A stretch of DNA of 41,381 nt from the NCBI GenBank assembly GCA_900155495.1, contig FTLJ01000583.1, positions 1 to 41,381 on the forward strand, read 5' to 3'. Below, one piece after another: positions 1 through 10,154 of this stretch. Position 1 is the stretch's first letter, and each line of letters opens with the position of its first letter. The stretch is from Porogramme epimiltina. Lineage: Eukaryota; Basidiomycota; Agaricomycetes; Polyporales; Polyporaceae. Below the pieces are notes generated by a model. It ran no database searches, was not told the DNA's origin, and saw nothing but the letters and a program-made list of their open reading frames with translations. A program made the translations under genes and the position numbers.

Positions 1-214
1 CCTTTGACCCACATCATGGCAAAGCCATGGGTAAATACACTCGTCATAATGAAGGGCGCAGGGGTTTGGTAGGAAAGTACAACGGTGGTGCCTGTTCAAG
101 CTGTGTTGTGCGCCGGCACCGATGTTTTCGGGCCGCATAGACGCCCGCCTCCATCAGTGAGCCCGAGACGACTGGACAGCCTGGACTCAGTCCTGCCTTT
201 CGTTTCAAGACGCG
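1..214. other. Upstream region of RPP1
   Basis: No gene seen. This is the promoter and 5' UTR side of RPP1; no clear TATA box was noticed. Confidence 0.5.
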
Positions 215-1563
215 ATGTTCATAGACCTTAATGTCCCTGTCCCCACACTATCCAAGCAACAGTTATCCCAAGTGTCATCAAAGAAGGGAAAAGGAAAGCA
301 GGAGCAAAATGCGCCGACACCAACTCCAGCGTTCACGCCCGCACAAGTCGCCGCAATCGAGAGTCGCGTAGATTTGCTTGTCCATTGTCAGTGCCTCCTC
401 TAAGACGCGGCGCAGATGGTTTCATTTTTGACCTTGTGCCGCTAGTAGGATACACTGTACTCGCGTTCAACCAGACTGTCGAGCGCAAGATCGACCCCAA
501 AACTTTCGTCAACACACTCGACCCCCTCCTCGCTCAGCTTCGCAAACGACAAGGCATCGTCTACTTGAAACGGCTGACCATTGTACTCGATGAGGAGAGC
601 GAGAAGGGATTTGGACTGGTGTGTACTCTTCTGAGGTACCTTCTCATTATATTCTTTAACTCGTGTACTTTCAAGACAAACGGTCATGCTGCCCTCTTCG
701 CCCCATACGACCTCCTCGCGCTCGTGCCCACCACCGCCGCGACCTTCTCGCTAGCCTGCCTCACACACACGCAGCCCACTCCGCTCACGACTCACATACT
801 CTCCCTCCCCCTCACGCTCCCCCGCCTCCCCTTCAACCTCAAACACACCCTCGTCCGCACCGCGCTCAATAACGGTGCCGTCTTCGAGATCAACTATGCC
901 GGCGCGCTCGGTGGTGGCAACGAAGGCGACGGCGTCGCAGGGGGCGAGGGCAGTGGGGCGGGCGCAAAGCGGAATTGGTGGGCGGCCGCGCGCGAGGTCG
1001 CACGGGTAACGAAGGGGAAGGGCGTCCTCGTCAGCGGGGGCGTGTTCAACGAGGCGGATCTGCGCGCGCCGCGTGACGTCGCCAACTTGTGCGTGCACTC
1101 CTTACATTTTGACGCAGGTCACTGGAATTGACTGAATACCGCAGGATATCGGTCTTGGGCGTGGCCCAGGACGTCGCGCACGACGCGTCGACGAAGGTTC
1201 CGCAGTCGCTGATCCTCCGCGCCCGTGAGTCGCCCGCCTGTGTGCTGCTGTGCACCTCGCTCATTCTCTTTGCTTCCCATCGGGATAGAAACGCGGAAGA
1301 CGTATCGCGCGGTGTTCTCGGAACCCAAAGTCGTCGTCCCACCAAACGCGGGGCCAGCACAGGGTGGCCCTGCGGGCGCGGGCATGGAAGTGGATACCGA
1401 TCCCCCGGCCGCAGTTAAGAGTTCGGATGGGGAAAATGGGAGAAAACGCCCATTGGAGGACGGCACTCCCGGACCAGCGCAATCAGGTGTATCGAAGGAA
1501 GCATCAAACGCGGAAGGTGCTGCGAAAAAGAAGAAGAGGAAGAACAAATCCTCCACGGATTGA
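215..1563 (+). CDS. RPP1: RNase P/MRP protein subunit p30 (Rpp1)
   Basis: Predicted protein subunit of RNase P and RNase MRP, the nuclear ribonucleoproteins that trim pre-tRNA 5' ends and process pre-rRNA. Exons 215-386, 446-618, 676-1088, 1145-1224 and 1289-1563 close in frame and give 370 aa. The family features are the N-terminal strand MFIDLNVP, the segment LGYTVLAFNQ (recreated only when intron 387-445 is removed), APYDLLALVP and FEINYAGAL, which match strands of the p30 TIM-barrel fold. The last about 90 residues are disordered and end in a Lys/Arg run (KKKKRKNK), probably nuclear or RNA contact. The start is the first ATG and lies on the conserved first strand. The gene converges on the monooxygenase array, with stop codons 99 bp apart. 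The family call is firm; the exon 4/5 boundary is the least certain. Confidence 0.93.
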
Positions 1564-1662
1564 ACCTCTTGTAAACTCTAGTTAGTGTATCGCCCCTCGG
1601 ATTCAATTCATTCCTGTGCACATCTTACAAGCTCTTGCAGTCCGCAGTATGAGCATGCTACC

Positions 1663-3875
1663 CTACGCCCCTTGTTCGATGTCCACAGCACCGCTTCTGC
1701 TACCGTCGTGCTTCAAGAGACCCAGCTGGATCGCCTTGATTTGAATAGCCTACGGGCAGACGTGTGTCAGCTGCCTTTTCAGTCGGGAGGGCGAAAGTTT
1801 GCGTTGACTGACCATAGTTTTCGACATGGAACGAACCAGGGAGAACGCTCCCGATGCAAACCACAGCTATGTCGGCGAATCAGCTGGCCACACACGCTGG
1901 ATGTGTTGCGTATACCACTTACCCCTGGGTATCCACATGGGCGGTAGCTCCCCCTGACCTCACCCTCATCATCTAGCCCGTACACCTGGTCGACCTTGTC
2001 GAAAACATCCTTGCCAAAAAGCTCTTCGTTCACGTCCCGGATGTTCATGTATCCCGTCCTACGGGTCAAGAATAATGCGCATGAGCAGGTGTCACCTCTG
2101 CACAGCATGTGATGCTACTCACGCGAATATCACGACGTCCGCAGGAAGTTCGCTTCCATCGCTGAAAACCACCGAAGTGTCTGTAAAGTTGACAGGTTCT
2201 ACTCCGCTTCTGATCTTGATTCTGCCATCTGCGATGAGGTCTGCGCCTCCCTTATCCATCCCTAAGGGTCAAGCCATGTGAGTCGTCTTTCGGAATGAAT
2301 GTTATATGAGCAATGCTCACAGTAGCCTGCGTAGGGGACTTTAGCACCTTGTTAATCCTACTCATACCGTGAGGGGGCTCACCTCCGCCACGTTCGACAA
2401 CCATCAAGTAGACTCCTTCTCCCTCCGGGCCCATATACAGATTCAAGCCACCCTTGCGGAGCTTAGCGTACAACTCTGCCTGCGCTTCCCATACTTGCTG
2501 CTCCCCTGCGATCGAGAGCTTCTTCAACAATCCGAACGGCCACGCCGAACCACGGAAGTCGGACACGTCCACGGGCACATCCGCCGGGTATAAAGAGTGC
2601 AGTATCGCGCCGATGTAATCGCGGCCTGCCACGCACGTCCGCGAGCGCTGCACCATCGTGACGCTCGCCGCACCCTTGAGGACGAGGTCCTGGCAGACGT
2701 CGATGCTGCTGTTCCCGGCGCCGATGACGACCGCGCGCTGTCCCGCGAAGGCGCCGCCGCCCTTGTACTGGGACGTGTGCAGCGTTTGCCCGCGGAAGCG
2801 CTCTACGCCCGGGAACGCGGGCACCAGCGGGGACCCCAGCGTGCCCGTCGCGAGCACGATGTGCGCGGGGCGCAGCTTCACGCTGGCGCCCTTCCGCGCG
2901 AGGGTCACGTCCCACTCGCGCGCGCTCGCGTCGTACACGGGGCGCTCGCGCAGGTCGGTCTCGGTCCAGACGACGAGGTCCTGCATGCTCACGTAGAGCT
3001 CGAGCCAGTCGGCGATCTTGTCGCGCGGGGTGTACTCGGGCCAGTTCGTGGGGTAGTCTTGGTACAGCACTGATAGGGGGGGCGCGTGAGCCGGGCTCCG
3101 TGAGAAGACAGGGACGGGCGCACGCACAAGTGTGGTGTCTGCTGATAGTGTGTAGGCTCAGGCCCGGGTATCGCGCCCTCCATGAGTCGCCGACGCGATT
3201 GGAGCGGTCGATAACGAGGGTCGGGATGTTCATCTGCTTGAAGCGCGCCGCAACGATGAGCCCCGCCTGGCCCGCGCCCACTGTATGTGTATGCAGGTGA
3301 GTACTCCGCTATGCGTCTTGACTAGATCGGGAGGACTTACCTATCAAGACATACGGCTTCGATTCGATTTCCTCGACGTAGTCTTTGAACTCCTGCTGCA
3401 TATCCCGGCCTGGGACGCCAGTAACATCATCCCGCAGAGGGAGCATGGCTAGCTCTTCATGCCCCCGCAGGTCTGACAACTCGAAGAGCAGCGTGAACGC
3501 GCGCCACACCCCGTCGGAGTCCTGCAGGAGGCGTGCGTGCGCGCGCCCGTGGCCGTTCTTGCACTCGAACGTGAACGCGAACTCGACCGACGGCGCGCCG
3601 GCCAACTGGGGGACCGGCACCACCGTGGGGCAGTAGTGCGGGGCGTTGTTGACCTTGACATCCGTGATCCGCGCGGGCGCGAGGGTATTGGCGAGGTAGG
3701 ACGCGATCTTCTCTCTGCCGGCGAGCGCGCGAACGTCCCAGGTGAAGACGAGGAGATCGCGCAGCCAGCCTTCCGGAAGCATAAGCTGAGTGACCGCGTC
3801 GACTGAAGACCCACCGAGCGCTGCTGAGCAGGCGGCGAGCCAGTCAGATGCGACGCTGTTGGGATCGACGGTCAT
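1663..3875 (-). CDS. FMO paralogue 1: NTF2-like + flavin monooxygenase
   Basis: Predicted FAD/NADPH-dependent monooxygenase of 596 aa; substrate unknown. Exons in order of transcription: 3341-3875, 3128-3280, 2383-3069, 2123-2261, 1923-2058, 1813-1866, 1663-1749. Residues about 5-150 resemble an NTF2/SnoaL-like alpha+beta barrel (WLRDLLVFTWDVRAL, GREKI, RGHEE). The FMO part follows: FAD-binding VGAGQAG at about 179-185 (GxGxxG recreated across intron 1), ATGTLG near 302, the FMO fingerprint FRGQTLHTSQY at about 321-331, NADPH-binding GAGNSSID at about 346, and ATGY near 505, split by intron 4. This set is typical of class B FMO/YUCCA-like enzymes. The C-terminus LWFASGAF...AIQIKAIQLG is shared by all four copies. 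It is nearest RPP1 and ends tail-to-tail with it. No N-terminal signal peptide is seen, so the enzyme is probably cytosolic. Confidence 0.94.
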
Positions 3876-4315
3876 GGCGAGGATGATGGGGATAGTTTAG
3901 CGTTTGGAGAGGGATCTACCAAGGGTTTTGTACTTTTTAGACCCACTGGCGAGGGCTCGGCGTATACACTCCGTTAGAGTTGCAACGTGAGAGTGGTCTA
4001 AACCTAGGCTGTTATCATGGGAAAGTGGAGGGGCAAGAAGTGGACAGAGTGCCTGAGATGATTAGCCTTGCATGCCGTGTCGGGGTTGTTGTGGGGTTAG
4101 CATTTAGCTGAGCACAGTAATGATACCCGCACTCTTTTCCAATTCACCTCTGGTCTCACAGCCAGGTTTATTTCAGATGTTCTACACCGCTTCGCCAGAT
4201 GAGTCAGAAGAACTAAGGATCGACACACCCGACGATCAGCTGTACAAACCTCCGGAAATGCCGGATATTTTACACAATGCCAACAGGTTTATGTGGGTCA
4301 GGGTAGCACACGTGA
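3876..4315. other. Spacer between FMO paralogues 1 and 2
   Basis: This 440 bp stretch holds the upstream region of paralogue 1 and the downstream region of paralogue 2. A weak TATA-like CTAAAAAG (minus strand, near 3935) is the only promoter-like element noticed. No gene is supported here. Confidence 0.6.
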
Positions 4316-6500
4316 TCATGGACCAGATTCAACGTCTACCGCTCCGCCTCGCCTGCCGTCATGCTTAAGAACCCCTACTTGGATTGCCTTCAGTTGAATC
4401 GCCTAAGAGGGATAGGTTAAGGGGAATATACACGGGAATTGATCAAATAGCCTACCAGTGGCCTCGACAGGGTTCGGGAAATCGAGAACGCTCCGCTCGC
4501 AAACCATAGCTATGGGATAAGGTCAGCGACGTAACTTCCGCACACGACGTGTCGATCTACGTACTCCGGGGTATCCGGAGGGGCGGTAGCTGCCGTTAAT
4601 CTCGCCCTCTTCGTCTAGGCCGTGGACTTCGTCTGTCTGGCTGATGACACTGTCTCCAAAGAGAGCGGCGTTTGAGTCCCGCATACTTTGGTAACCTGTG
4701 CTGTTCCAGAGATCAGGAAAACCCTCAGGGATAACGATCGGATCCCGGCACTCACGCGAAAATCACTGCGTCCACGGGGAGCTCAGACCCGTCGCTCATG
4801 ATGAGCCCGCTCTCAGAGAATGCTTTGGGGGAAACACCATGCTGAACTTTGATTCTTGCGTCTGCAATCAAATCCGCGCCGCCTTTATCGAGCCCTGTTG
4901 TGGTGTTCTAGATTCGTCAGGGTTTCAAAGCAAGAAAATGCTTACAAAAACCTGTCGAGCGGCATCAATTCATCTGCCAAAGCATCGCGATCATAAGGCG
5001 ACTTACCTCCGGCACGCCCAATCACGAGTAAATACAGCCCCGCTCCCTCCGGGCCCATCGTGAGTTGCAGTCCCCCTTTGCGCAGCTTATCATGCAGCTC
5101 CCTCTCCATATCCCACATCAGCCCCTCGTTCTCGATTCCGAGCCGCTTCTGGAGCCCGAACGGCCACGACGCCCATTTGAAATCGCACACGTCGAGCGGT
5201 ATTCCGGGCGGGTATTCCGCGCGCTGAATTGTGGCAACCGTCTCGCGTGCAGTGACACATGTTGCGGAGCGCTGCACCATGGTCACGCTCGAGGCGCCCT
5301 TGAACACTAGGTCTTGGCAGATGTCGATCGAGGAGTTGCCCGCCCCTATGACGACGACGCGCTTGCCCGTAAACGATGCGCCCCCTGCGTATGCGTGCGA
5401 ATGCAGGACATGACCCCCGAAGCGCTCCCGTTCGGGGACGCTGGGGACATTGGGCTCCCCAAGGGAACCGGTGGCAAGGACAATGTGTGCAGGACGAACT
5501 TGCACCTCGGAGCCGTCACGAGAGAGGCTAACCTCCCATTCTCCTGTGTCCCTGTTGTATGTGGGGTGGTCTCTGAATTCTGTGTTCGTCCAGACGACGA
5601 GATCTTGGATGCGGGGATAGAACTCGAGCCAGTCCGCGAGCTTGTCGCGAGGAGTGAACTCTGGCCAATTAGTGGGGTATGGCTGGTAGAGCACTAGGAG
5701 GGGTATTGGAGCGGGGCTAGGGCATATAAGGACAGAGCGATACTTACTTGTGTGATGTCTGTTGATGGTGTGGAGGGTTAACGTTGGATAGCGCTTCCTC
5801 CAAGAATCGCCGATCCGAGCAGTGCGTTCAATGACAAGTGTAGGGATGTTCATCTGTTTGAAGCGCGCCGCAAGGAGAAGACCGGTTTGGCCACCACCCA
5901 CTGAGATGCACCATACACTCAGTTTACAGCTTACAATAGATAGAGCAAAGAACGAGGCTCACCTATCAGGACATACGGCTTGGTCTCGACGTTCTTCACG
6001 TAATCACCAAACTCCTGCTGCATATCTCTCCCAGGAATCCCAGTCAGGTCGTCTCTTAGTGGCAGGGTAGGTAGCTCTTCGTGTCCGTGCAAACCCACAA
6101 GTTCAGTGAAGAGCGTGAGCGCACGGAACGCGCCGTCGGCGTCGCGGATGAGACGGGCGTGAGCGCGCCCGCGCCCATGCTTGCATTCGAACGTGAACGC
6201 GAGTTCCACGCTTGGGGCGTTCTTCATGAGGAAGATGGGAACAATTCTTGGCGAGAGATCGGCTGATTCGTCTAGTTTGACCCCTGTAATCGAGGCTGCA
6301 GGGAGCGCGTCGACGAGGTAGCCTGTGATTTTGTCTCTGCCGACCAGGGAGCGAATATCCCAGGAAAATACGAGGAAGTCGCGGAGCCATCCATCCGGGA
6401 TGAATAAATCGGTGAACGATCCAACATCGGAGGTGGTCAACGCAGAAGAACAGGCGGAGAGCCACTGAGTCGCGACCAGTTGCAGGTCGATTTCTGCCAT
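4316..6500 (-). CDS. FMO paralogue 2: NTF2-like + flavin monooxygenase
   Basis: Second copy of the NTF2-like/FMO fusion, 597 aa. Exons in order of transcription: 5963-6500, 5748-5900, 5007-5693, 4756-4894, 4565-4700, 4456-4509, 4316-4402. Motifs: FAD site VGGGQTG near 180, FMO fingerprint FGGHVLHSHAY, NADPH site GAGNSSID, ATGYQSMRD after intron 4, and LWFASGAFS in the 54-nt exon 6. Splicing intron 2 gives HHTMLYQPYPTNWP, the usual family sequence. The ATG at 6500 was preferred to an in-frame ATG at 6662 because it aligns with the starts of the other copies and because the extension runs through a 14-bp tandem repeat. The C-terminal tail (LKHDGRRGGAVDVE) is like that of paralogue 1, which suggests these two are close relatives. 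Substrate unknown. Confidence 0.94.
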
Positions 6501-6512
6501 AGAGACGAGTTC

Positions 6513-6596
6513 GACGTTGGTGGGCAAGTCACGGTGGGCAAATTGCGGTGGACAAGTCGCGGTGGGCCAGTCGCGGTGGGCAAGTCGCGGTGGGAG
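6513..6596. repeat. 14-bp minisatellite upstream of FMO paralogue 2
   Basis: Six tandem units of 14 bp, consensus AGTCGCGGTGGGCA; the first is degenerate. It starts 13 bp upstream of the chosen ATG of paralogue 2, so it lies in its 5' UTR or core promoter. Units 3-5 are nearly identical, which points to recent slippage or unequal exchange. Confidence 0.9.
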
Positions 6597-7370
6597 ACAC
6601 GCTCTGATCTTTAGGAGTTCTCGGCTGTTGTTGTCAGCATCTGAGAATAGCCGGGTTGGCAATCGGCATATTCTCCTGAGAAAAGCTTGGTCACAGCTGC
6701 GCGGAAGGCTTTTGGCAAGTCATGGGAACGGGTGAGACTGCTCCTGTTCAATCGAATCGCCCGAGGCCTAATATGTGACGTCAGAACATTCTCCGAAGGG
6801 AGATCACATGAAATACGCACAGTATACTAGTGGAAGAGTTACGTGGCATTCAAGGGAGGAGTTGGCTCGCCGTTTTACACGTCCCAAATGATTGTTGCAG
6901 AGAACGGAGATGCTTTAAGCGGGATATCCGTCACTTCGAGGTCGAAAGGTGAGATGATATGAGGAAATCCATTTGTGAGCCTAGAGAGGGCTTCCCTCCC
7001 GGAGCAACTTGTGCGCACACTTGAGGACATGAATGCCCAGTACTCAGTGCTCGCGGTCAATTGCACTGAGGTATAGACTCAAACTACGTCGGCGCTTAGT
7101 GTACCTTTTGATGTTGTGCGCTATAGATACACGTGGCAGATCTACTTGAGCGCTTGTTCCCTACGCTGCGACCACATCATTGATTTCGTAGAGTGCTGAA
7201 CTGTCATATGCTGTTACGAAGAGACGTCCTGAAGGTGATGTATCCCCCTCGCCTTAGGAGCCTGACAAGCGGAATGCACAGTGATGATCATAGTACATTG
7301 ACAAGGTCAAACTAGTCACTATAGGCCCGCCGACCCCCCTAAGGCCAACGACGACAAGCCGGGAATGGTA
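6597..7370. other. Spacer between FMO paralogues 2 and 3
   Basis: Largest spacer in the array, about 0.8 kb. It contains a 63-codon minus-strand reading frame (6875-7066) without recognisable motifs and otherwise nothing I can support. It could hold promoter sequence of paralogue 2 or decayed sequence from the duplication. Confidence 0.5.
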
Positions 7371-9541
7371 TCATAATTTGGATACGAGTTGCCCATTACG
7401 ACGGCCATTGTGGTTGAGCAGTCCTACTTGTATAGCTTTCAGTTGAATGGCCTGTGAATTGAATTTATCGTCAATTTAATATCGCAAAGCAGACAGTCAA
7501 CTGTACTCACCAGGACCTTGGACAACGCACGCGATGTCATGAAGTCACCAGTAGCAAACCACAGCTTGAAATGAATGTGAGCACAGTGACAGTGATCAGG
7601 TGGTCCGAATACTCACCCCTGGGTGACCGGACGGTCTATAGCTTCCATTGATCTCGCCCTCACTATCAAGCCCCCACACTTGATCAGTTTTACCGATAAC
7701 ATCCTCTCCGAACAGTGCTTTGTTAACGTCTCGAATATTGAGGTATCCAGTACTATAAGAAGTGAGCTCTAGATATGGACCCGTACATGAATCAGCTCAC
7801 GCAAAGATGATTACGTCTGCAAGAAGCTCGGTCCCGTCGCTCATGACGAGCCCGCTCTTTGTGAACTTCTGTGGAGAGACGCCACTACGGACTTTGATTT
7901 TGCCTTGGTCGATGAGGTCGGCGCCGCCCTTATCTAGCCCTGTGAAGTTTGGGTCTAAATACCTTCTACTAGGAGTAGGGTGATACGTACAATATCCTTC
8001 TCAAAATATCAGCACTCACAGTCATGAATAGAGTTTGCGCGCAACGTACCTCCGAGGCGTCCGTAAACCATCAGCTCATGACCCTCCCCTTCAGGTCCCA
8101 TGGTTAGTTTCAGGCCCGCTCGGCGCAGCTTGCCGTGCATCTCCCTTTCCGAGTCCCACGTTGCTTGCTGGTTTGCAATCGACAGCCGCTTCAGAAGTCC
8201 GAGCGGCCACGCCGTGAAGCGGAGGTCGCACACTTCCGTCGGCACGTCAGGGGGGAATGCCGCACGCTGGCGCGTCACCGCTAGAGCGCGGGAGATGACG
8301 CACGTCGCTGACCGCTGCACCATCGTGACCGACTCCACGCCCTGCAGAACGAGGTCCTGGCAAACGTCGATTGAGCTGTTGCCCGCACCGACGACCACGG
8401 CGCGCTTTCCTGCGAACTGCGCGCCACCGCCGTACGCTCCGGAGTGCAGGACCTGCCCGCGGAACAGCTCCCGGTCCAGGAGGGCGGGAACGTTGGGCTC
8501 GCCAAGCGTTCCGGTGGCAAGGACGATGTGAGCGGGACGGAGTTTGACCTCGACGCCATCTCGGATGACAGTGACGTCCCATTCCTGCCGATCAGCATCG
8601 TACTTCGGATGTGGCTGGAGAGTGGTATTCGTCCACACTATGAGGTCTTGATTGGTGGAGTAAGTCTCAAACCAATCAGCGAGCTTGTCGCGAGGCGTAA
8701 ATTGCGGCCAGTTGCCGGGAAAGGGCTGATACAACACTATCAATAGATTAGCAACACTCGAATGGAGATGAGCCGGGGAAGTGCGAGCGTACGGGCATGG
8801 TGCTCTTTGACGGTGTGCAAGGTCAGCGATGGGTACCGCTTCCGCCAGCCATCGCCGACACGTGAGTGGCGCTCGATGGTCACCGTTGGAATATCCATCT
8901 GTTTGAACCGCGCTGCAACTTGTAAGCCCGTCTGCCCGCATCCGACTGCGGATCCATCCATGTCAGCGCTGAAAACCCTGAGATAGCATCACGCTGTGCG
9001 TACCAATGAGAGCATACGGTTTCGTCTCAACTTCCTTGACATACTCTTCAAACGCCTGACCCATGTCCCTGCCTGGGGTGCCCGTCAACTCGTCCCGGTG
9101 GGGCAGTATTCTTGATTCCTCGTGGCCGCGGAGTTCCCGTAATTGGAAGAACACAGACAATGCTCTGTAATTGCCATCCGAGGGGTCGGACAAGAGGCGT
9201 ACAAGTGCACGGCCTGGCCCCCGCGCACACTGGAACGTGAACACAAATTCAACTGCCGAGGTGTCCTGCGAGGCGTCGAGGATGATAGTGCGGGGACTGA
9301 GGTCCACGGACTCATCGAGACGGATGTCCACGGGCGCGGCGCCGCTGAGACTGGGGGCGATGTAGGAAGAGATCTTGGACCGGCCCTCGAGGGAGCGGAT
9401 ATCCCAGGTGAAGACGAGCCAGTCGCGCATCCAGCCGTCGGGGAGGAAGAGCTCCGTCAGTGCATCAACGTCACGGCCAGTCAGCGCGGAAGTGCATGCG
9501 GACAGCCAGTTGGTCACGATTAAGTGAGGATTGAGAGACAT
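7371..9541 (-). CDS. FMO paralogue 3: NTF2-like + flavin monooxygenase
   Basis: Third copy, 595 aa. Exons in order of transcription: 9004-9541, 8793-8945, 8050-8736, 7801-7939, 7617-7752, 7511-7564, 7371-7451. The NTF2-like part carries LFLPDGWMRDWLVFTWD and RGHEE. The FAD motif is VGCGQTG (a Cys at the variable position). The FMO fingerprint is FRGQVLHSGAY, the NADPH site GAGNSSID, and ATGYLNIRDVN begins exon 5. Exon 6 encodes LWFATGDFMTSRALSKVL, with ATGD where copies 1 and 2 have ASGA. Exons 2-6 have exactly the lengths of the other copies; the last exon is 6 nt shorter than in copies 1 and 2. A TATA-like box lies about 80 bp upstream of the ATG. Substrate unknown. Confidence 0.94.
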
Positions 9542-9616
9542 GGTAATCGGAGTGAGTATTGAGGTAGAAGCAGAGTCTTGGTTCAACTGGCCGTGTAGTG
9601 TAGCAAGCTCATGTGA

Positions 9617-9626
9617 ATATATATAC
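9617..9626 (-). promoter_or_regulatory. TATA-like element of FMO paralogue 3
   Basis: Minus-strand TATATATATT preceded by GGGAGGGG, about 75-85 bp upstream of the paralogue 3 ATG. The position is compatible with a TATA box followed by a short 5' UTR. Based on sequence and spacing only. Confidence 0.5.
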
Positions 9627-10154
9627 CCCTCCCAGGGGGAGAACCTTGCTGCTTGCGATCCTGATTGTTGTTCTGAGAATATTGGCAAAGTATTCATGCA
9701 AAGAGGCTAGCGCAAGAAGATCAGCAGACGAGGTACGGCACGGTCCAAGGAGGTCCATTGGCTAGCCATATGACGTGTTCAGAACCTTAAGCGTAAGTCT
9801 ACGAGCACAATGGTCTCCGGCCCTAGCACATAGCGAGGCACAGAAAGACATGATGAGTCCTGCTGTACGCAATGTCCGTACTTCTGCGACGGTCGCTTCG
9901 TTGTGGGTAACCGGCGGAAGCGCAATGGACGGCGTTACGCCGTTCGCGTGAGGGGTACTTAATCAGCCCCAAGCGAGAAAGGACGTGTGGTATTCTCCAC
10001 CGGGGTTGTTACTAATGAAGAATAATAACGCTTATCATACAAGACTCACACACAATACGAGGAGAGAGCACGAGAGAAGGCTTTCGTGTCCGGTAGCATA
10101 CGACGGGGCAAAACCTTCGTATTCATGATTTGATTCTTTTGCCATAGAAAGTCA
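9627..10154. other. Spacer between FMO paralogues 3 and 4
   Basis: About 0.5 kb with no supported gene. It is more AT-rich towards 10020-10140 than the flanking exons. It should contain the terminator of paralogue 4 and upstream sequence of paralogue 3. Confidence 0.5.

Noticed and set aside
2463..3281. Minus-strand frame of 272 codons in FMO paralogue 1
   Set aside because: Only its first about 50 residues (exon 2) are genuine; the rest is Arg-rich out-of-frame sequence beyond the intron.
6875..7066. Minus-strand 63-codon frame between FMO paralogues 2 and 3
   Set aside because: Reads like ordinary protein sequence but has no ATG context, partner exon or family match that I can support. 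A decayed fragment is possible.
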